From: an uncultured Pelagibacteraceae bacterium
GTDB lineage: Bacteria > Pseudomonadota > Alphaproteobacteria > Pelagibacterales > AG-422-B15
NCBI GenBank assembly: GCA_902547315.1
Contig: CACCND010000001.1
Coordinates: forward strand, 124,001-188,000
Reading direction: 5' to 3'
DNA length: 64,000 nucleotides
Shown: one piece after another, positions 44,374 through 55,757 of the stretch
Layout: each line of letters opens with the position of its first letter
Numbering within the stretch: the stretch's first letter is position 1
Made by a program: the position numbers and the translations under genes
The notes under the pieces: model-generated
What the model was told of the DNA's origin: nothing
The model's database searches: none
The model's input: the letters and a program-made list of their open reading frames with translations, nothing else

Positions 44374-45361
44374 GTTTCCTAATAATAGGTTAAGACGCAC
44401 AAGACAATCCAAATGGATTAGAAATCTTGTACAGGAAAATATACTAGGTCCAAATGATCTCATATGGCCAATATTTGTTTGTGAGGGAAAAAATATAAAA
44501 AGTGAAATCAAAACTATGCCCGATGTCTATAGATATTCAGTTGATAATTTAAATGAAGTTTTTGATATTGCATGCAAAGAACAAATTAATCTAGTAGCAA
44601 TTTTTCCATATACTCCTGAGGATTTGAAATCAAATGATGGCAGAGAAGGACTAAACCCCAATAATTTAGTTTGCAAATCACTCAAAAAACTAAGAGATAA
44701 TTCTCCAAATTTTGGACTTATGTGTGACGTAGCATTAGATCCTTATACTGATCATGGACATGATGGACTAATAAATGATGAGGGAACAATATTAAACGAC
44801 GAAACAAACGAGGTATTAGTAAAACAATCAATTTTATTTTCTCAGCATGGTGCCGATATTATTGCTCCATCAGATATGATGGATGGAAGAATTGGCTTAA
44901 TTAGGAGTGAATTAGAAAAAAATAATTTTAAGGATAAACTTATTTTGTCCTATGCTGCAAAATATGCGTCTGGAATGTATTCTCCATTTAGAGATGCAGT
45001 AGGTTCATCAATAAGTCTTAAGTCAAATAAAAAAACTTATCAGATGGATATAAATAACTCGGATGAGGCGATACGAGAGGTTTCAATGGATATAAGTGAG
45101 GGTGCAGATATAGTTATGGTTAAACCTGGTATAAGCTGTTTAGACATAGTTTATAGAATAAAAAATGAATTGAATTTTCCGACATTCTCTTACCAAGTGT
45201 CTGGTGAATATTCTGCTATAAAAATCGCTGCTCAAAAGGGTATTATAGACGAAAAAAGTATAGTGATTGAACAATTATCATCACTTAAGAGAGCTGGCGC
45301 TGACGCAATAATTACTTATTATGCCCCTGAAATTTCAAAATTTTTACGATTACTTAGTTAG
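44357..45361 (+). CDS. hemB: Delta-aminolevulinic acid dehydratase (porphobilinogen synthase)
   Basis: HemB condenses two aminolevulinates to porphobilinogen in heme synthesis. The 334-residue enzyme has DVALDPYTDHGHDGLI, where aspartates replace the zinc cysteines, so it should be the Mg-dependent type common in Alphaproteobacteria. IIAPSDMMDGRIGLIR, LSYAAKYASGMYSPFRDAVG (first lysine) and ADIVMVKPGISCLDI (Schiff-base lysine) follow. The start at 44357 is inside the end of the DUF1295 gene, and the 3' end overlaps the convergent dehydrogenase by 12 bases. Function is secure. Confidence 0.97.
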   Translation: MSLKLEFPNNRLRRTRQSKWIRNLVQENILGPNDLIWPIFVCEGKNIKSEIKTMPDVYRYSVDNLNEVFDIACKEQINLVAIFPYTPEDLKSNDGREGLNPNNLVCKSLKKLRDNSPNFGLMCDVALDPYTDHGHDGLINDEGTILNDETNEVLVKQSILFSQHGADIIAPSDMMDGRIGLIRSELEKNNFKDKLILSYAAKYASGMYSPFRDAVGSSISLKSNKKTYQMDINNSDEAIREVSMDISEGADIVMVKPGISCLDIVYRIKNELNFPTFSYQVSGEYSAIKIAAQKGIIDEKSIVIEQLSSLKRAGADAIITYYAPEISKFLRLLS

Positions 45362-46213
45362 TCTCTTGACTAAACTTGAGGTGTCAAGTTTATTGCCACC
45401 AAGTTTTTGGATTTCAGCATAAAAATTATCAACAATTTTTGTTACCTCCAAAGTTACACCATTTTTCTCTGCTTCCTGAAATGCAATAGATAGATCTTTT
45501 CTCATATGATCAACAGTAAAACCAAAATCAAATTCTCCTTTTACCATTGTCATGAATCTATTATCCATTTGCCAAGATTGTGCTCCGCCTGATGAAATTA
45601 CTTCAAACACATCGTTCGGTTTCAATTCTGTTTGTTTCATAAAATAAATTGACTCAGATAATCCTTGAAGTATGCCTGCAATACAAATTTGATTAGTTAT
45701 CTTTGTTAATTGGCCGGATCCTGATTTACCCATATATTTAATCTTAGTTCCATATGATTTGAGTATTTCTTTACTACTATTAAATGTCTCTTCAGACCCA
45801 CCAACCATGATACTCAATTTTCCTTTTTCAGCTCCTTCTTGGCCGCCAGATACCGGCGCATCAAGAAAGCCTGCTCCTAGTTCATGTAGTTTTTTGTATA
45901 TTTCTCTTACCACTTTTGGTGAAACAGTTGAATGATCGATTAAAATTGTATTTTGATCAATACAATTTAGGCAACCATTTTCGAGTGAGGTTACCTCTCG
46001 TAAATCATTATCATTACCTACACAAGTAATTATAAAATCAAATTTATTTTTATCATTAGACAAACTATCCAATACCTGTCCTGAATATTTTTTTCTCCAA
46101 GTTTCACTTTTACTTTTTGTTCTATTATAGACGTAAACATCATGTTGATGAGACAAGTATCCTGCCATTGGAAATCCCATCTTACCTAAACCAATAAATA
46201 AAATTTTATACAT
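45350..46213 (-). CDS. 3-hydroxyisobutyrate dehydrogenase-family NAD(P)-dependent oxidoreductase
   Basis: The 287-residue protein has a Rossmann start KILFIGLGKMGFPMAGYL, FLDAPVSGGQEGAEKGKLSIMVGG, and the catalytic-lysine region GSGQLTKITNQICIAG, hallmarks of beta-hydroxyacid dehydrogenases (HIBADH, tartronate semialdehyde reductase, related GarR). Substrate cannot be told. It overlaps the PuuB-like gene by 8 bases and the convergent hemB by 12 bases. Coupling with an amine oxidase suggests use on a semialdehyde made from an amine or amino acid, which is inference. Confidence 0.9.
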   Translation of the reverse strand: MYKILFIGLGKMGFPMAGYLSHQHDVYVYNRTKSKSETWRKKYSGQVLDSLSNDKNKFDFIITCVGNDNDLREVTSLENGCLNCIDQNTILIDHSTVSPKVVREIYKKLHELGAGFLDAPVSGGQEGAEKGKLSIMVGGSEETFNSSKEILKSYGTKIKYMGKSGSGQLTKITNQICIAGILQGLSESIYFMKQTELKPNDVFEVISSGGAQSWQMDNRFMTMVKGEFDFGFTVDHMRKDLSIAFQEAEKNGVTLEVTKIVDNFYAEIQKLGGNKLDTSSLVKRLTK

Positions 46214-47495
46214 TAAATATATCCATCATTTTTTGCATTGAGCTAATCGTAACAAGTAAAGGCATTCTAAATAATCTACCCCCAGGGAATGATTTATGCT
46301 TAATTCTTTCAAATGCCTCTAGTTCCAATGTTTTACCTGAAAATATATTACTTGCTAAAATCTTACCTGCAATACCCGTAAAAGCAACTCCATGACCAGA
46401 AAATCCATGAGCATAAAAAATTTTATCACTTTTCATACCAATGTCAGGCACTCTATTAAGCGTAAGAGCAATTAAGCCTCCCCAAATGTAATCAATATTT
46501 AAGTTTTGTAACTGAGGATAAACCTTATTTAACTGTTTCTGTGTTCTGCGCTTTAAGCCCTCAACAATTTTAAGAGAATAACCAACGGCACCTCCAAATA
46601 TCATTCTCTTACTGGAGGACAATCTATAATAATTAAGATCAAAATTTGTATCACTCACACAATAATTATTTGGTAAAATCATTTTCTGTAAATTATTGTT
46701 TAAAGGCTCTGTACACAATATATAAGTTGCGCAGGGCATAATTTTATTTTCAATGCCAATATTGAGGCCTTTTAAATAAGCATTACAACAAACAGCAATT
46801 TTTTTTGCCTTAACTTTTCCATTATTTGTAATTACTTCAATATGATTAGTATACTCATTTACAACCTTTACTGATGAATTTTCGTACAGTTGTACATTTA
46901 AACATTCGGCTGCATTTACCAAACCTAATGCATATTTTAATGGATGCAAATGAGCTGCCCCTTTGTCTAAAATTCCCCCGTAATAAAGCTGAGATCCTAC
47001 TTCATAATCGACTTCTTTTTTATCCAAAACAGTTAATTTATCATATTTAAAAGTTTTTAATTTATAATCAGCATTTGTAATATACTCTCTAAATTTTTTT
47101 GAACTGGTTGCAGCATGGATTCCTCCATGTGCGATTTCACAATCAATATTGAATTCAGCTATACGTTCATGAATTAAATTTACAGCTGCCTGGGATATAC
47201 CCCACATTTTCTGAGCCAGACCAATTCCATATTTTTTTTCTATAAGCTCAATTCCCCATGATACATCATTCCAAATTTGTCCACCATTACGTCCAGAGGC
47301 ACCCCAACCAAATAAATTTTCTTCAATTAAGATAACTTTTAAGCCCTTTTTAGCGCACTCGATTGCAGTTGATATACCAGAGAATCCACCTCCAATTATA
47401 CAAACATCACATTCATGGTCATCCATCAAGACAGGGTAAGTTTTTTTTCCATCTTTTAGAAATGCTGCATAATAGCTATCTGGATATTCAACCAT
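46206..47495 (-). CDS. FAD-dependent amine oxidoreductase, PuuB-like
   Basis: The 429-residue protein aligns along its length with gamma-glutamylputrescine oxidase PuuB: SYYAA near the N-terminus, FAD-binding CDVCIIGGGFSGISTAIECAKKG, FGWGASGRNGGQIWN, KGAAHLHPLKYALGLVNAAE, IMPCATYILCTEPL and HGFSGHGVAFTGIAGKILAS. It likely oxidises a secondary amine such as gamma-glutamylputrescine or an amino acid. aguAB in this window can make putrescine, but the other puu genes are not here. It begins 2 bases after rodA and is coupled to the dehydrogenase downstream. Confidence 0.88.
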   Translation of the reverse strand: MVEYPDSYYAAFLKDGKKTYPVLMDDHECDVCIIGGGFSGISTAIECAKKGLKVILIEENLFGWGASGRNGGQIWNDVSWGIELIEKKYGIGLAQKMWGISQAAVNLIHERIAEFNIDCEIAHGGIHAATSSKKFREYITNADYKLKTFKYDKLTVLDKKEVDYEVGSQLYYGGILDKGAAHLHPLKYALGLVNAAECLNVQLYENSSVKVVNEYTNHIEVITNNGKVKAKKIAVCCNAYLKGLNIGIENKIMPCATYILCTEPLNNNLQKMILPNNYCVSDTNFDLNYYRLSSSKRMIFGGAVGYSLKIVEGLKRRTQKQLNKVYPQLQNLNIDYIWGGLIALTLNRVPDIGMKSDKIFYAHGFSGHGVAFTGIAGKILASNIFSGKTLELEAFERIKHKSFPGGRLFRMPLLVTISSMQKMMDIFNV

Positions 47496-47497
47496 AA

Positions 47498-48625
47498 CTA
47501 AAAATTTGTTTTTTCCAAAATTATATTTTTATTAAGATTACAATTAATCAATAATCCAAAACCAAACATGACAGCCATCATGGAACTCCCGCCATAAGAT
47601 ATGAATGGTAATGGAACGCCTACAACTGGTAATAATCCTGTTACCATACCAATATTAACAAAAACATATATGAAAAAGACAGTGCTTACACCTAGAGATG
47701 CCAGTTTACTAAATAAACTCTTATTCATTAGTGAAATTCTGATTGAAATAAAAATAATAAAAGCATAGGTAATCAAAACAAAAAAAGTGCCAATTAAACC
47801 AAATTCCTCGCCAAGCATTGTGAAAATAAAGTCTGTTTGCATTTCAGGTAAAAAATTAAGGTGACTTTGTGTTCCCTCCATAAAACCTTTGCCGGTAAAA
47901 CCACCTGAACCGAGAGCAATTTTTGACTGCATTATATGATATCCATTTCCCAGTGGATCCCTTTCAGGATAAAAAAATGTAAGTACTCTATCTTTTTGAT
48001 AATCTTTTAAATATTGCCACATTAATGGCAATGATGCAAAAATAGATAATAAACCAATTAAAAAAAATTTGTAGTTAAGACCAGATAACCAAAAAATACT
48101 AATACCTCCAAGCAAAATAATAATTGCAGTACCCAGATCTGGTTGCGATATAACAAGCATAACTGGAACCATTGTAATCAGTATAGGGATGATTAATTTA
48201 GTAATAATATTTTCCTCGTCATAATTTAATGAATGGAAATATTTTGCTAATACTAATACAAGTGTATATTTTACAAATTCTGAAGGCTGTAAACTTATGC
48301 CCGCAATACTGATCCATCTAGTCGCACCATTACTTTCTATACCAAATATTGGTACTATGATCAGAGATAAAATACTTATAAAAAAGATAGTATAAGCAAA
48401 GTTAAATACGTACCTAATATCAATTAACGCAATAAAAAGAAAAAGAATTATACTCAAAATAAATCGTTGCAGGTGCTTTAATGGCCACCCATCAAACTCA
48501 CCGCCAGAAATACTAAACATTCCAACTAAACCTATTCCAAATAAAATTAAAATAGAAAAAACTAAAAAATAGTTGATGTTTAATATTTTTTTTGTAAATG
48601 AAAAGTTTGCCTTATTGCTATACAT
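47498..48625 (-). CDS. rodA: Rod-shape peptidoglycan glycosyltransferase RodA
   Basis: RodA is the SEDS-family glycan polymerase of the elongasome. The 375-residue membrane protein has about ten helices and the SEDS motifs GATRWISIAGISLQPSEFVK, LVISQPDLGTAIIILLGG, FLPEMQTDFIFTMLGEEFGLIG (catalytic Asp region) and GVPLPFISYGGSSMMAVMFGFGLL. It overlaps mrdA by 8 bases and is last in mreB-mreC-mreD-mrdA-rodA. The PuuB-like gene follows after 2 bases. Confidence 0.97.
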   Translation of the reverse strand: MYSNKANFSFTKKILNINYFLVFSILILFGIGLVGMFSISGGEFDGWPLKHLQRFILSIILFLFIALIDIRYVFNFAYTIFFISILSLIIVPIFGIESNGATRWISIAGISLQPSEFVKYTLVLVLAKYFHSLNYDEENIITKLIIPILITMVPVMLVISQPDLGTAIIILLGGISIFWLSGLNYKFFLIGLLSIFASLPLMWQYLKDYQKDRVLTFFYPERDPLGNGYHIMQSKIALGSGGFTGKGFMEGTQSHLNFLPEMQTDFIFTMLGEEFGLIGTFFVLITYAFIIFISIRISLMNKSLFSKLASLGVSTVFFIYVFVNIGMVTGLLPVVGVPLPFISYGGSSMMAVMFGFGLLINCNLNKNIILEKTNF

Positions 48626-50489
48626 TAAATATATCGTTTCTTTTTAAGTTAAGTTTTTTTTCAAATAAAAAATCAAATATTTTAGCTGCAATTGGAGCAG
48701 CGACTCTAGAGCCGCTACCTCCATGCTCTAAGATTACAGAAACTACATATTTAGGATCTTTAATTGGCCCATAGCCAACAAAAAGACCATGATCTCTTTT
48801 TTCCCAAGGAAGTTGTTCATTTTTTAATAACCCCTCTTCACGTTCACTTAAAGTAATAACCCTTACTTGAGATGTACCAGTTTTACCTGCCATTTTATTT
48901 TCACCAATTATTCTTGAACTATAGGATGTTCCACCTTGTAAATTAGTGGCATCGATTAGGGCCTGTTTAATAATTTGCAAATGTCTCGGGTCTGATATTA
49001 TTCTTTGCGCAAACATATCATTATTTTTTTGACCTAAATTAATTTTAGGTTCTAATTTTTTTCCACCATTAATTAATTGTGCGTAAGCAAAACCTAACTG
49101 AGCGCAAGTAGTTAAAAAATATCCCTGTCCAATACCTGCTGATAACGTCTCACCAACCATCCACGGTGAGCCTATGTTTTCAATTTTCCAGTCCTTATTA
49201 GGAACGATACCATTTTTTTCTTCAGTGAAAATATCAAATACATTTTGCCCAAGTCCAAACCGATTGCACACCTCAGCGATTTTATTGATTCCAACTCTTC
49301 GTGATATCTCATAAAAATAAACATCACATGATTCTTTTACTGCTTTATTTAAATTAACTTTTCCATGGCCTTTTTCTTTCCAGCAATGAAAAGTTTTGTA
49401 TCCAGTTTCTTGGCTTGTATCAGATATTTTATGTTTTCCAGTACATATAAATTCTTTTTTGTGAGAGATTCCTGTTTCTAGAGCTGCAAGAGCGACAAAA
49501 GGCTTGATTGTTGAGCCAGGCGGGTAGGTATTAGAAATTGCTTTATTTATAAGCGGTTTGTATCGATCATTTAGCAGTGTATTCCATGTATTTTCTGAAA
49601 TCGAGCTATTAAAAATATTTGGATCATATGAAGGTGAGGAGACTAATGCATTATACTCGCCACTATTTACGTTAAGCACAGATACACATCCGCTTCGTTC
49701 TTTTAGACATTTATAACAAAAATCTTGAATATCAGAGTCAATTGATAATTGTATATCACGACCTTGTACACTACTGTTTCTATCAAGTTCTCTAATTTCT
49801 CTTCCACTTGCGTTAACTTCAATATTTTTACTCCCCAGCTTTCCTCGAAGTGAAACATCCTTAGCTTTTTCAATGCCTAGCTTTCCAGATTTTGCCGTAT
49901 TTAATTTAGATAGAGGATTATCGTATTTTTCATTTTCACTAATTGGAGAAATATATCCTATGATATGAGAAAGCGACTTGCTAATAGGATAGTGTCTTTT
50001 GTATCCGATTTGTGGGAAAACGCCATCAACTTTATGAATATTTGCATTAATCTTTGAAAAATCTTCCCAACTAATATCCTCAATAACTTTAATAGGCACA
50101 AACTTTTTATTAGACTTCACTATTCTGCTTATTTTTGGAATATCAATATCAATTGATGGTACTATATTCTGTAATAATCTAAGTGATTTAACGACATCAG
50201 TTGTTTCTTCTCTAATAATTACTACTTCATACTTTTGTTTATTTACAGCTAGAGACTTTCCTTGTAAGTCGTATATGACGCCTCTTTCAGGCTCTAAGAG
50301 ACGATGAGTAATTCGGTTTTTATCAGAGAGGATTTTATAATTATCACTATTGGATACTTGTAAATGTATTAGTCTTCCTGCAAGAATAGTAAATATTCCA
50401 GCTTTTGCTGCAGTTATAATAGCCGTTCTTCTCGTTACAAGGGCATTAATATCATATTTTTGAAATATAAATTTATCTAACTTTCGCAT
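48618..50489 (-). CDS. mrdA: Penicillin-binding protein 2 (elongation transpeptidase)
   Basis: This 623-residue inner-membrane transpeptidase crosslinks peptidoglycan in cell elongation with RodA. It has an N-terminal membrane helix (about residues 20-42), a PBP dimerisation domain, and a transpeptidase domain with YPPGSTIKPFVALAAL (SxxK serine, about residue 325), SCDVYFYE (SxN as SCD) and MAGKTGTSQVR (KTG). GHGKVNLNKAVKESCD and LSAGIGQGYFLTT are also family-typical. It overlaps mreD by 17 bases and rodA by 8. Confidence 0.96.
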   Translation of the reverse strand: MRKLDKFIFQKYDINALVTRRTAIITAAKAGIFTILAGRLIHLQVSNSDNYKILSDKNRITHRLLEPERGVIYDLQGKSLAVNKQKYEVVIIREETTDVVKSLRLLQNIVPSIDIDIPKISRIVKSNKKFVPIKVIEDISWEDFSKINANIHKVDGVFPQIGYKRHYPISKSLSHIIGYISPISENEKYDNPLSKLNTAKSGKLGIEKAKDVSLRGKLGSKNIEVNASGREIRELDRNSSVQGRDIQLSIDSDIQDFCYKCLKERSGCVSVLNVNSGEYNALVSSPSYDPNIFNSSISENTWNTLLNDRYKPLINKAISNTYPPGSTIKPFVALAALETGISHKKEFICTGKHKISDTSQETGYKTFHCWKEKGHGKVNLNKAVKESCDVYFYEISRRVGINKIAEVCNRFGLGQNVFDIFTEEKNGIVPNKDWKIENIGSPWMVGETLSAGIGQGYFLTTCAQLGFAYAQLINGGKKLEPKINLGQKNNDMFAQRIISDPRHLQIIKQALIDATNLQGGTSYSSRIIGENKMAGKTGTSQVRVITLSEREEGLLKNEQLPWEKRDHGLFVGYGPIKDPKYVVSVILEHGGSGSRVAAPIAAKIFDFLFEKKLNLKRNDIFNV

Positions 50490-50958
50490 ATTCTTTCTGT
50501 AAAATTAAGTACAAATTATTAATTGGAAAAAATAGTAATGCCATAATAAGAAGAGATAATAACTCAATAAATATATAACTTTGGGTTTCTAAGGCTAAAA
50601 ATACATATACAGATCTTATAATACAGTACACGCTCATCGATATAATTAGTACAGCAAACTTAATTGATTGATAATTAAATACTCCATAAATAGAGATGAT
50701 ATAATTTATCAAATAAAAAAATAAAAAAATTAATCCTGAATATCCCAGCGGAAGACTAATTAATATATCTTGGTATATTCCCCAAAAAAAAATAGAAATT
50801 GGAACAAAAAAATCGTTTTGACCCCAGTTTATTACATAAATTATTAATGCAACAATTAAAGTACAATCAACTATTCTGCTAGTAAATATTACATTTAATG
50901 AAATGATAAATAAAAAAATTAAATTTAGCATTAAATATTTACCAATTTTTATCAACAT
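50473..50958 (-). CDS. mreD: Rod shape-determining protein MreD
   Basis: A 161-residue integral membrane protein with about five to six hydrophobic segments, fitting MreD. Motifs are ISIFFWGIYQDILISLPLGYSGLIFLFFYLI, where the family has the GLxxDxxxxxPLGxxxLxF motif. It is assigned mainly by this and by its place between mreC (3 bases) and mrdA (17-base overlap). MreD sequences vary widely. It supports the MreBCD-RodA elongation complex in the membrane. Confidence 0.9.
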   Translation of the reverse strand: MLIKIGKYLMLNLIFLFIISLNVIFTSRIVDCTLIVALIIYVINWGQNDFFVPISIFFWGIYQDILISLPLGYSGLIFLFFYLINYIISIYGVFNYQSIKFAVLIISMSVYCIIRSVYVFLALETQSYIFIELLSLLIMALLFFPINNLYLILQKEYAKVR

Positions 50959-50961
50959 ATT

Positions 50962-51801
50962 TTAGCTTTCACTTAATATTTCGTACTCGATCAATCTTAC
51001 GTGAGACAATTTCTCAAAGTCTTCGAAAAGTTCAACTTCTAGTCTATTTGAGTACTTATTCACAATTTGCCCAATTAATATATTTGGCGGAAATATACCG
51101 CCTTTGCCTGAAGAAGAGACAAGGTCGCCAATGCTAACTCTTTCTATTTCATCAACAAACTGAATGATTGGGTTTTCTGGACCCTGTCCGATAAGAATTC
51201 CTTGAAAATCATTCCCTGATATATTTACTGGTGACCTACTATTAATATTATTTATTAAAAGTACTCGTGCAATGTTATTACTTACTGAGGAAACCCTGCC
51301 AACTAACCCATTTGATCCAATAACAGGCATATCTAAATATACATTATCTTTATTTCCTGCATTTATTATTAATGTGCTATTAAATTTTTTTGAAAAATCT
51401 GCAACTACTCTAGATGTGATGAAATTGTAATCTATATCTTTTGATACATTTAATAGCTTTTCATACTCAGCAATTTTTAGTTTTAATGTCATCATTTCCT
51501 GAAAACTAACGGAGTCTAAAAATTGTTTTGACTTAAATTGTTTATTCTCGCTATAAATATTTTTTAAATCTTTAATACTATCAACGCCATTTTTTATTAT
51601 CTGAACAGGGTAAGATACAGTAGTTGATAGACTGTAGATTACTGCTTCGCTTTTAGCCCTGATATTTTGATTAAGACCAATATTTTTATTTTTAGAAATA
51701 AAAAATAATATTACTAGTATTATTAATACTATTGATATTGCTATGGGAGTATTTTTTTGCCCTTTAAAACGCTTAAATCGAGAATTTCCTAAAACCCTCA
51801 C
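50962..51801 (-). CDS. mreC: Rod shape-determining protein MreC
   Basis: The 279-residue protein has a short basic cytoplasmic start (FKRFKGQKNTPIAIS), one membrane helix (about residues 22-38), a coiled-coil helix (about 75-115), then the beta-rich periplasmic core: INAGNKDNVYLDMPVIGSNGLVGRV, INNINSRSPVNISGNDFQGILIGQG and SIGDLVSSSGKGGIFPPNILIGQI. These are MreC hallmarks. It links MreB to PBP2 in the periplasm. It follows mreB by 21 bases. Confidence 0.94.
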   Translation of the reverse strand: MRVLGNSRFKRFKGQKNTPIAISIVLIILVILFFISKNKNIGLNQNIRAKSEAVIYSLSTTVSYPVQIIKNGVDSIKDLKNIYSENKQFKSKQFLDSVSFQEMMTLKLKIAEYEKLLNVSKDIDYNFITSRVVADFSKKFNSTLIINAGNKDNVYLDMPVIGSNGLVGRVSSVSNNIARVLLINNINSRSPVNISGNDFQGILIGQGPENPIIQFVDEIERVSIGDLVSSSGKGGIFPPNILIGQIVNKYSNRLEVELFEDFEKLSHVRLIEYEILSES

Positions 51802-51822
51802 ATTAATTCCTTAAGTCGCTAA

Positions 51823-52881
<1,059 letters not shown>

Positions 52882-54432
52882 TTAGAGACCAGTCATTGTG
52901 GCTGGTGCAGATTTTTCTCTTTTAACTAATAATTTATTTAATGCATTAATATACGCTTTTGCTGAAGCTACTAAAGTATCTGTATCAGCTCCAAGACCAA
53001 CAACAGTTTTTCCATTTTCAGACAATCTTACAGAAACTTCTGCTTGAGCGTCTGTTCCTTCAGTTACGGCATGAACTTGGTATAATAATAATTTTCCTTT
53101 ATGAGGCACAAGTTGACTTAAACCATTAAAGATCGCATCAACAGGCCCATCTCCGGTTGAAGTTACTGCCTTAGGATTATCATCAATCAGAAGATTTATT
53201 TCAGCTTTTTGAGGACCTTTTGTTCCTGCAACAACTTGCAAATCTTGAAGTAAAATAGAGTCATTAACTCTAATTACATGATCATCAATAATCGCAATAA
53301 TATCCTCATCATAAACATTTTTCTTTTTATCAGCTAGATTTTTGAAATTTTCAAAAGCCTCTTCAATTATATTGTCATTGATTGAGTAACCTAATTCAAT
53401 TATTTTTTGCTTGAATGCATGCCTACCAGAATGCTTACCCATTACCAAGTTTGACTCAGAAACACCTACACTTTCCGGGGTCATAATCTCGTAAGTTTTA
53501 TTATTTTTTAACATTCCATCCTGATGAATACCTGCTTCATGTGCAAATGCATTCTTTCCGACAATAGCTTTATTAAATTGTACTGGAAAGCCAGTCACTG
53601 TCGAAACAAGCTTTGAGGTCTTTGTTAATTTTTCAGTCTGTATATTCGTTTGAAAAGGCATCATGTCATTTCTTGTTCTAATCGCCATGACAACTTCTTC
53701 CATTGCAGCGTTACCGGCTCTTTCACCCAAACCATTAATTGTGCACTCAATTTGCCTTGCTCCAGCTCTCACGCCTGCAAGGGAATTTGCTACCGCTAAT
53801 CCAAGGTCATTATGACAATGTGTTGAGATTGTAACCTTATCAATATTAGGCACATTATTCGTTAAATAATTAATTATGTTTGTAAATTCATCAGGAATTG
53901 AGTATCCCACTGTATCTGGAATATTTATTGTAGATGCGCCATTTTTAATTGCAGCTTCTACAGTTCTACACATAAAATCCAAATCTGTTCTCGTGCCATC
54001 TTCACAAGACCATTCAACATCGTCACATAGATTTCTGGCAAAAGCTACACTATCAATTACCTTCTGATAAACTTGATCAGAATTCAATTGTAATTTGTGT
54101 TTCATGTGAAGTTCACTTGTTGATATAAATGTATGAATTCTTGGAGCAGTTGCATTTTTGAGAGCGTCCGCAGCAGTTTGAATATCTTTTTTTGAAGCTC
54201 TACTCAAAGCACATATTGATGAGTTTTTAATTTTTTTTGATATTTCAGATACTGCTTCATAGTCTCCTTTTGATGCTGCTGGAAAACCAGCTTCGATAAT
54301 ATCTACTTTCAAATCTTCAAGAGCTTCAGCAATTTTTAATTTTTCTTCAATATTCATCGAAGCTCCAGGAGACTGCTCTCCATCTCTTAATGTAGTGTCA
54401 AAAATCTTTATATAATTGCTATCTTCGTTCAT
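52882..54432 (-). CDS. leuA: 2-isopropylmalate synthase
   Basis: LeuA commits the valine precursor ketoisovalerate to leucine. The 516-residue protein has the HMG-lyase-like barrel start IFDTTLRDGEQSPGASM (residues 9-25), ISTHCHNDLGLAVANSLAGV, GLGERAGNAAMEEVVMAI, GFPVQFNKAIVGKNAFAHEAGIHQDG and GKHSGRHAF, and a C-terminal leucine-sensing LeuA dimer domain. AGAGGATAAGAG precedes the ATG. Upstream lies a Leu-codon leader peptide and hairpins, so expression probably responds to charged tRNA-Leu. mreB follows after 18 bases. Confidence 0.97.
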   Translation of the reverse strand: MNEDSNYIKIFDTTLRDGEQSPGASMNIEEKLKIAEALEDLKVDIIEAGFPAASKGDYEAVSEISKKIKNSSICALSRASKKDIQTAADALKNATAPRIHTFISTSELHMKHKLQLNSDQVYQKVIDSVAFARNLCDDVEWSCEDGTRTDLDFMCRTVEAAIKNGASTINIPDTVGYSIPDEFTNIINYLTNNVPNIDKVTISTHCHNDLGLAVANSLAGVRAGARQIECTINGLGERAGNAAMEEVVMAIRTRNDMMPFQTNIQTEKLTKTSKLVSTVTGFPVQFNKAIVGKNAFAHEAGIHQDGMLKNNKTYEIMTPESVGVSESNLVMGKHSGRHAFKQKIIELGYSINDNIIEEAFENFKNLADKKKNVYDEDIIAIIDDHVIRVNDSILLQDLQVVAGTKGPQKAEINLLIDDNPKAVTSTGDGPVDAIFNGLSQLVPHKGKLLLYQVHAVTEGTDAQAEVSVRLSENGKTVVGLGADTDTLVASAKAYINALNKLLVKREKSAPATMTGL

Positions 54433-54476
54433 CTCTTATCCTCTTAATAAAATTAAATTGTGTTAAAATTAAGTAC

Positions 54477-54506
54477 CCCCTGCAGTAATGTTATATTACC
54501 CAGGGG
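54477..54506 (-). promoter_or_regulatory. Hairpin between leader peptide and leuA
   Basis: CCCCTG (minus strand 54506-54501 read as complement) pairs with CAGGGG, with an inner GTAAT/ATTAC stem and a 5-base loop. It abuts the hairpin at 54506-54527. The bases after it are A/T rich without a clean T run, so it may be a weak terminator or a translation-control hairpin. Confidence 0.55.
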
Positions 54507-54527
54507 CTGCTAAGCAGATTTAGCAGC
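54506..54527 (-). promoter_or_regulatory. Hairpin overlapping the leader peptide stop
   Basis: GCTGCTAA pairs with TTAGCAGC (8 base pairs, 6-base loop). Its 5' arm is formed by the last two Cys codons and stop codon of the leader peptide, so a ribosome stalled on the Leu codons just before would cover that arm and prevent the hairpin. Confidence 0.6.
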
Positions 54528-54555
54528 AATAGAGTGTGAGAAGTGCTTTTCTCAT
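54520..54555 (-). CDS. Putative leuA leader peptide MRKALLTLYCC
   Basis: An 11-residue open frame (ATG at 54555, TAA at 54520) contains three leucine codons (CTT, CTC, CTC) within positions 5 to 8. It is upstream of the 2-isopropylmalate synthase gene and is followed by two adjoining hairpins. This is the layout of leucine attenuation leaders. No strong ribosome binding site is visible before its ATG. Confidence 0.6.
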   Translation of the reverse strand: MRKALLTLYCC

Positions 54556-54634
54556 TTGATTTAGTTTTAAAATTTTTGTTCGACCTTATCACTTTGTTTT
54601 ATAGCACTTACTAAGTTTTAGAGATTAATCGATA

Positions 54635-54661
54635 ATTATACGAAAATTCTTTATTTTTCAA
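54635..54661 (-). promoter_or_regulatory. Predicted promoter for leuA
   Basis: On the minus strand TTGAAA (54661-54656) and a perfect TATAAT (54640-54635) are separated by 15 bases; reading the overlapping TAATTA as the -10 box gives a 17-base spacer. The transcript would run about 75 bases before the leader peptide. Confidence 0.5.
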
Positions 54662-54728
54662 CGAATTAGTAAAAAAACTTAATTTTTTGCCACAAATCTA
54701 GGAAATTGCTAACTTAAATTTTAAGAAA

Positions 54729-55757
<1,029 letters not shown>

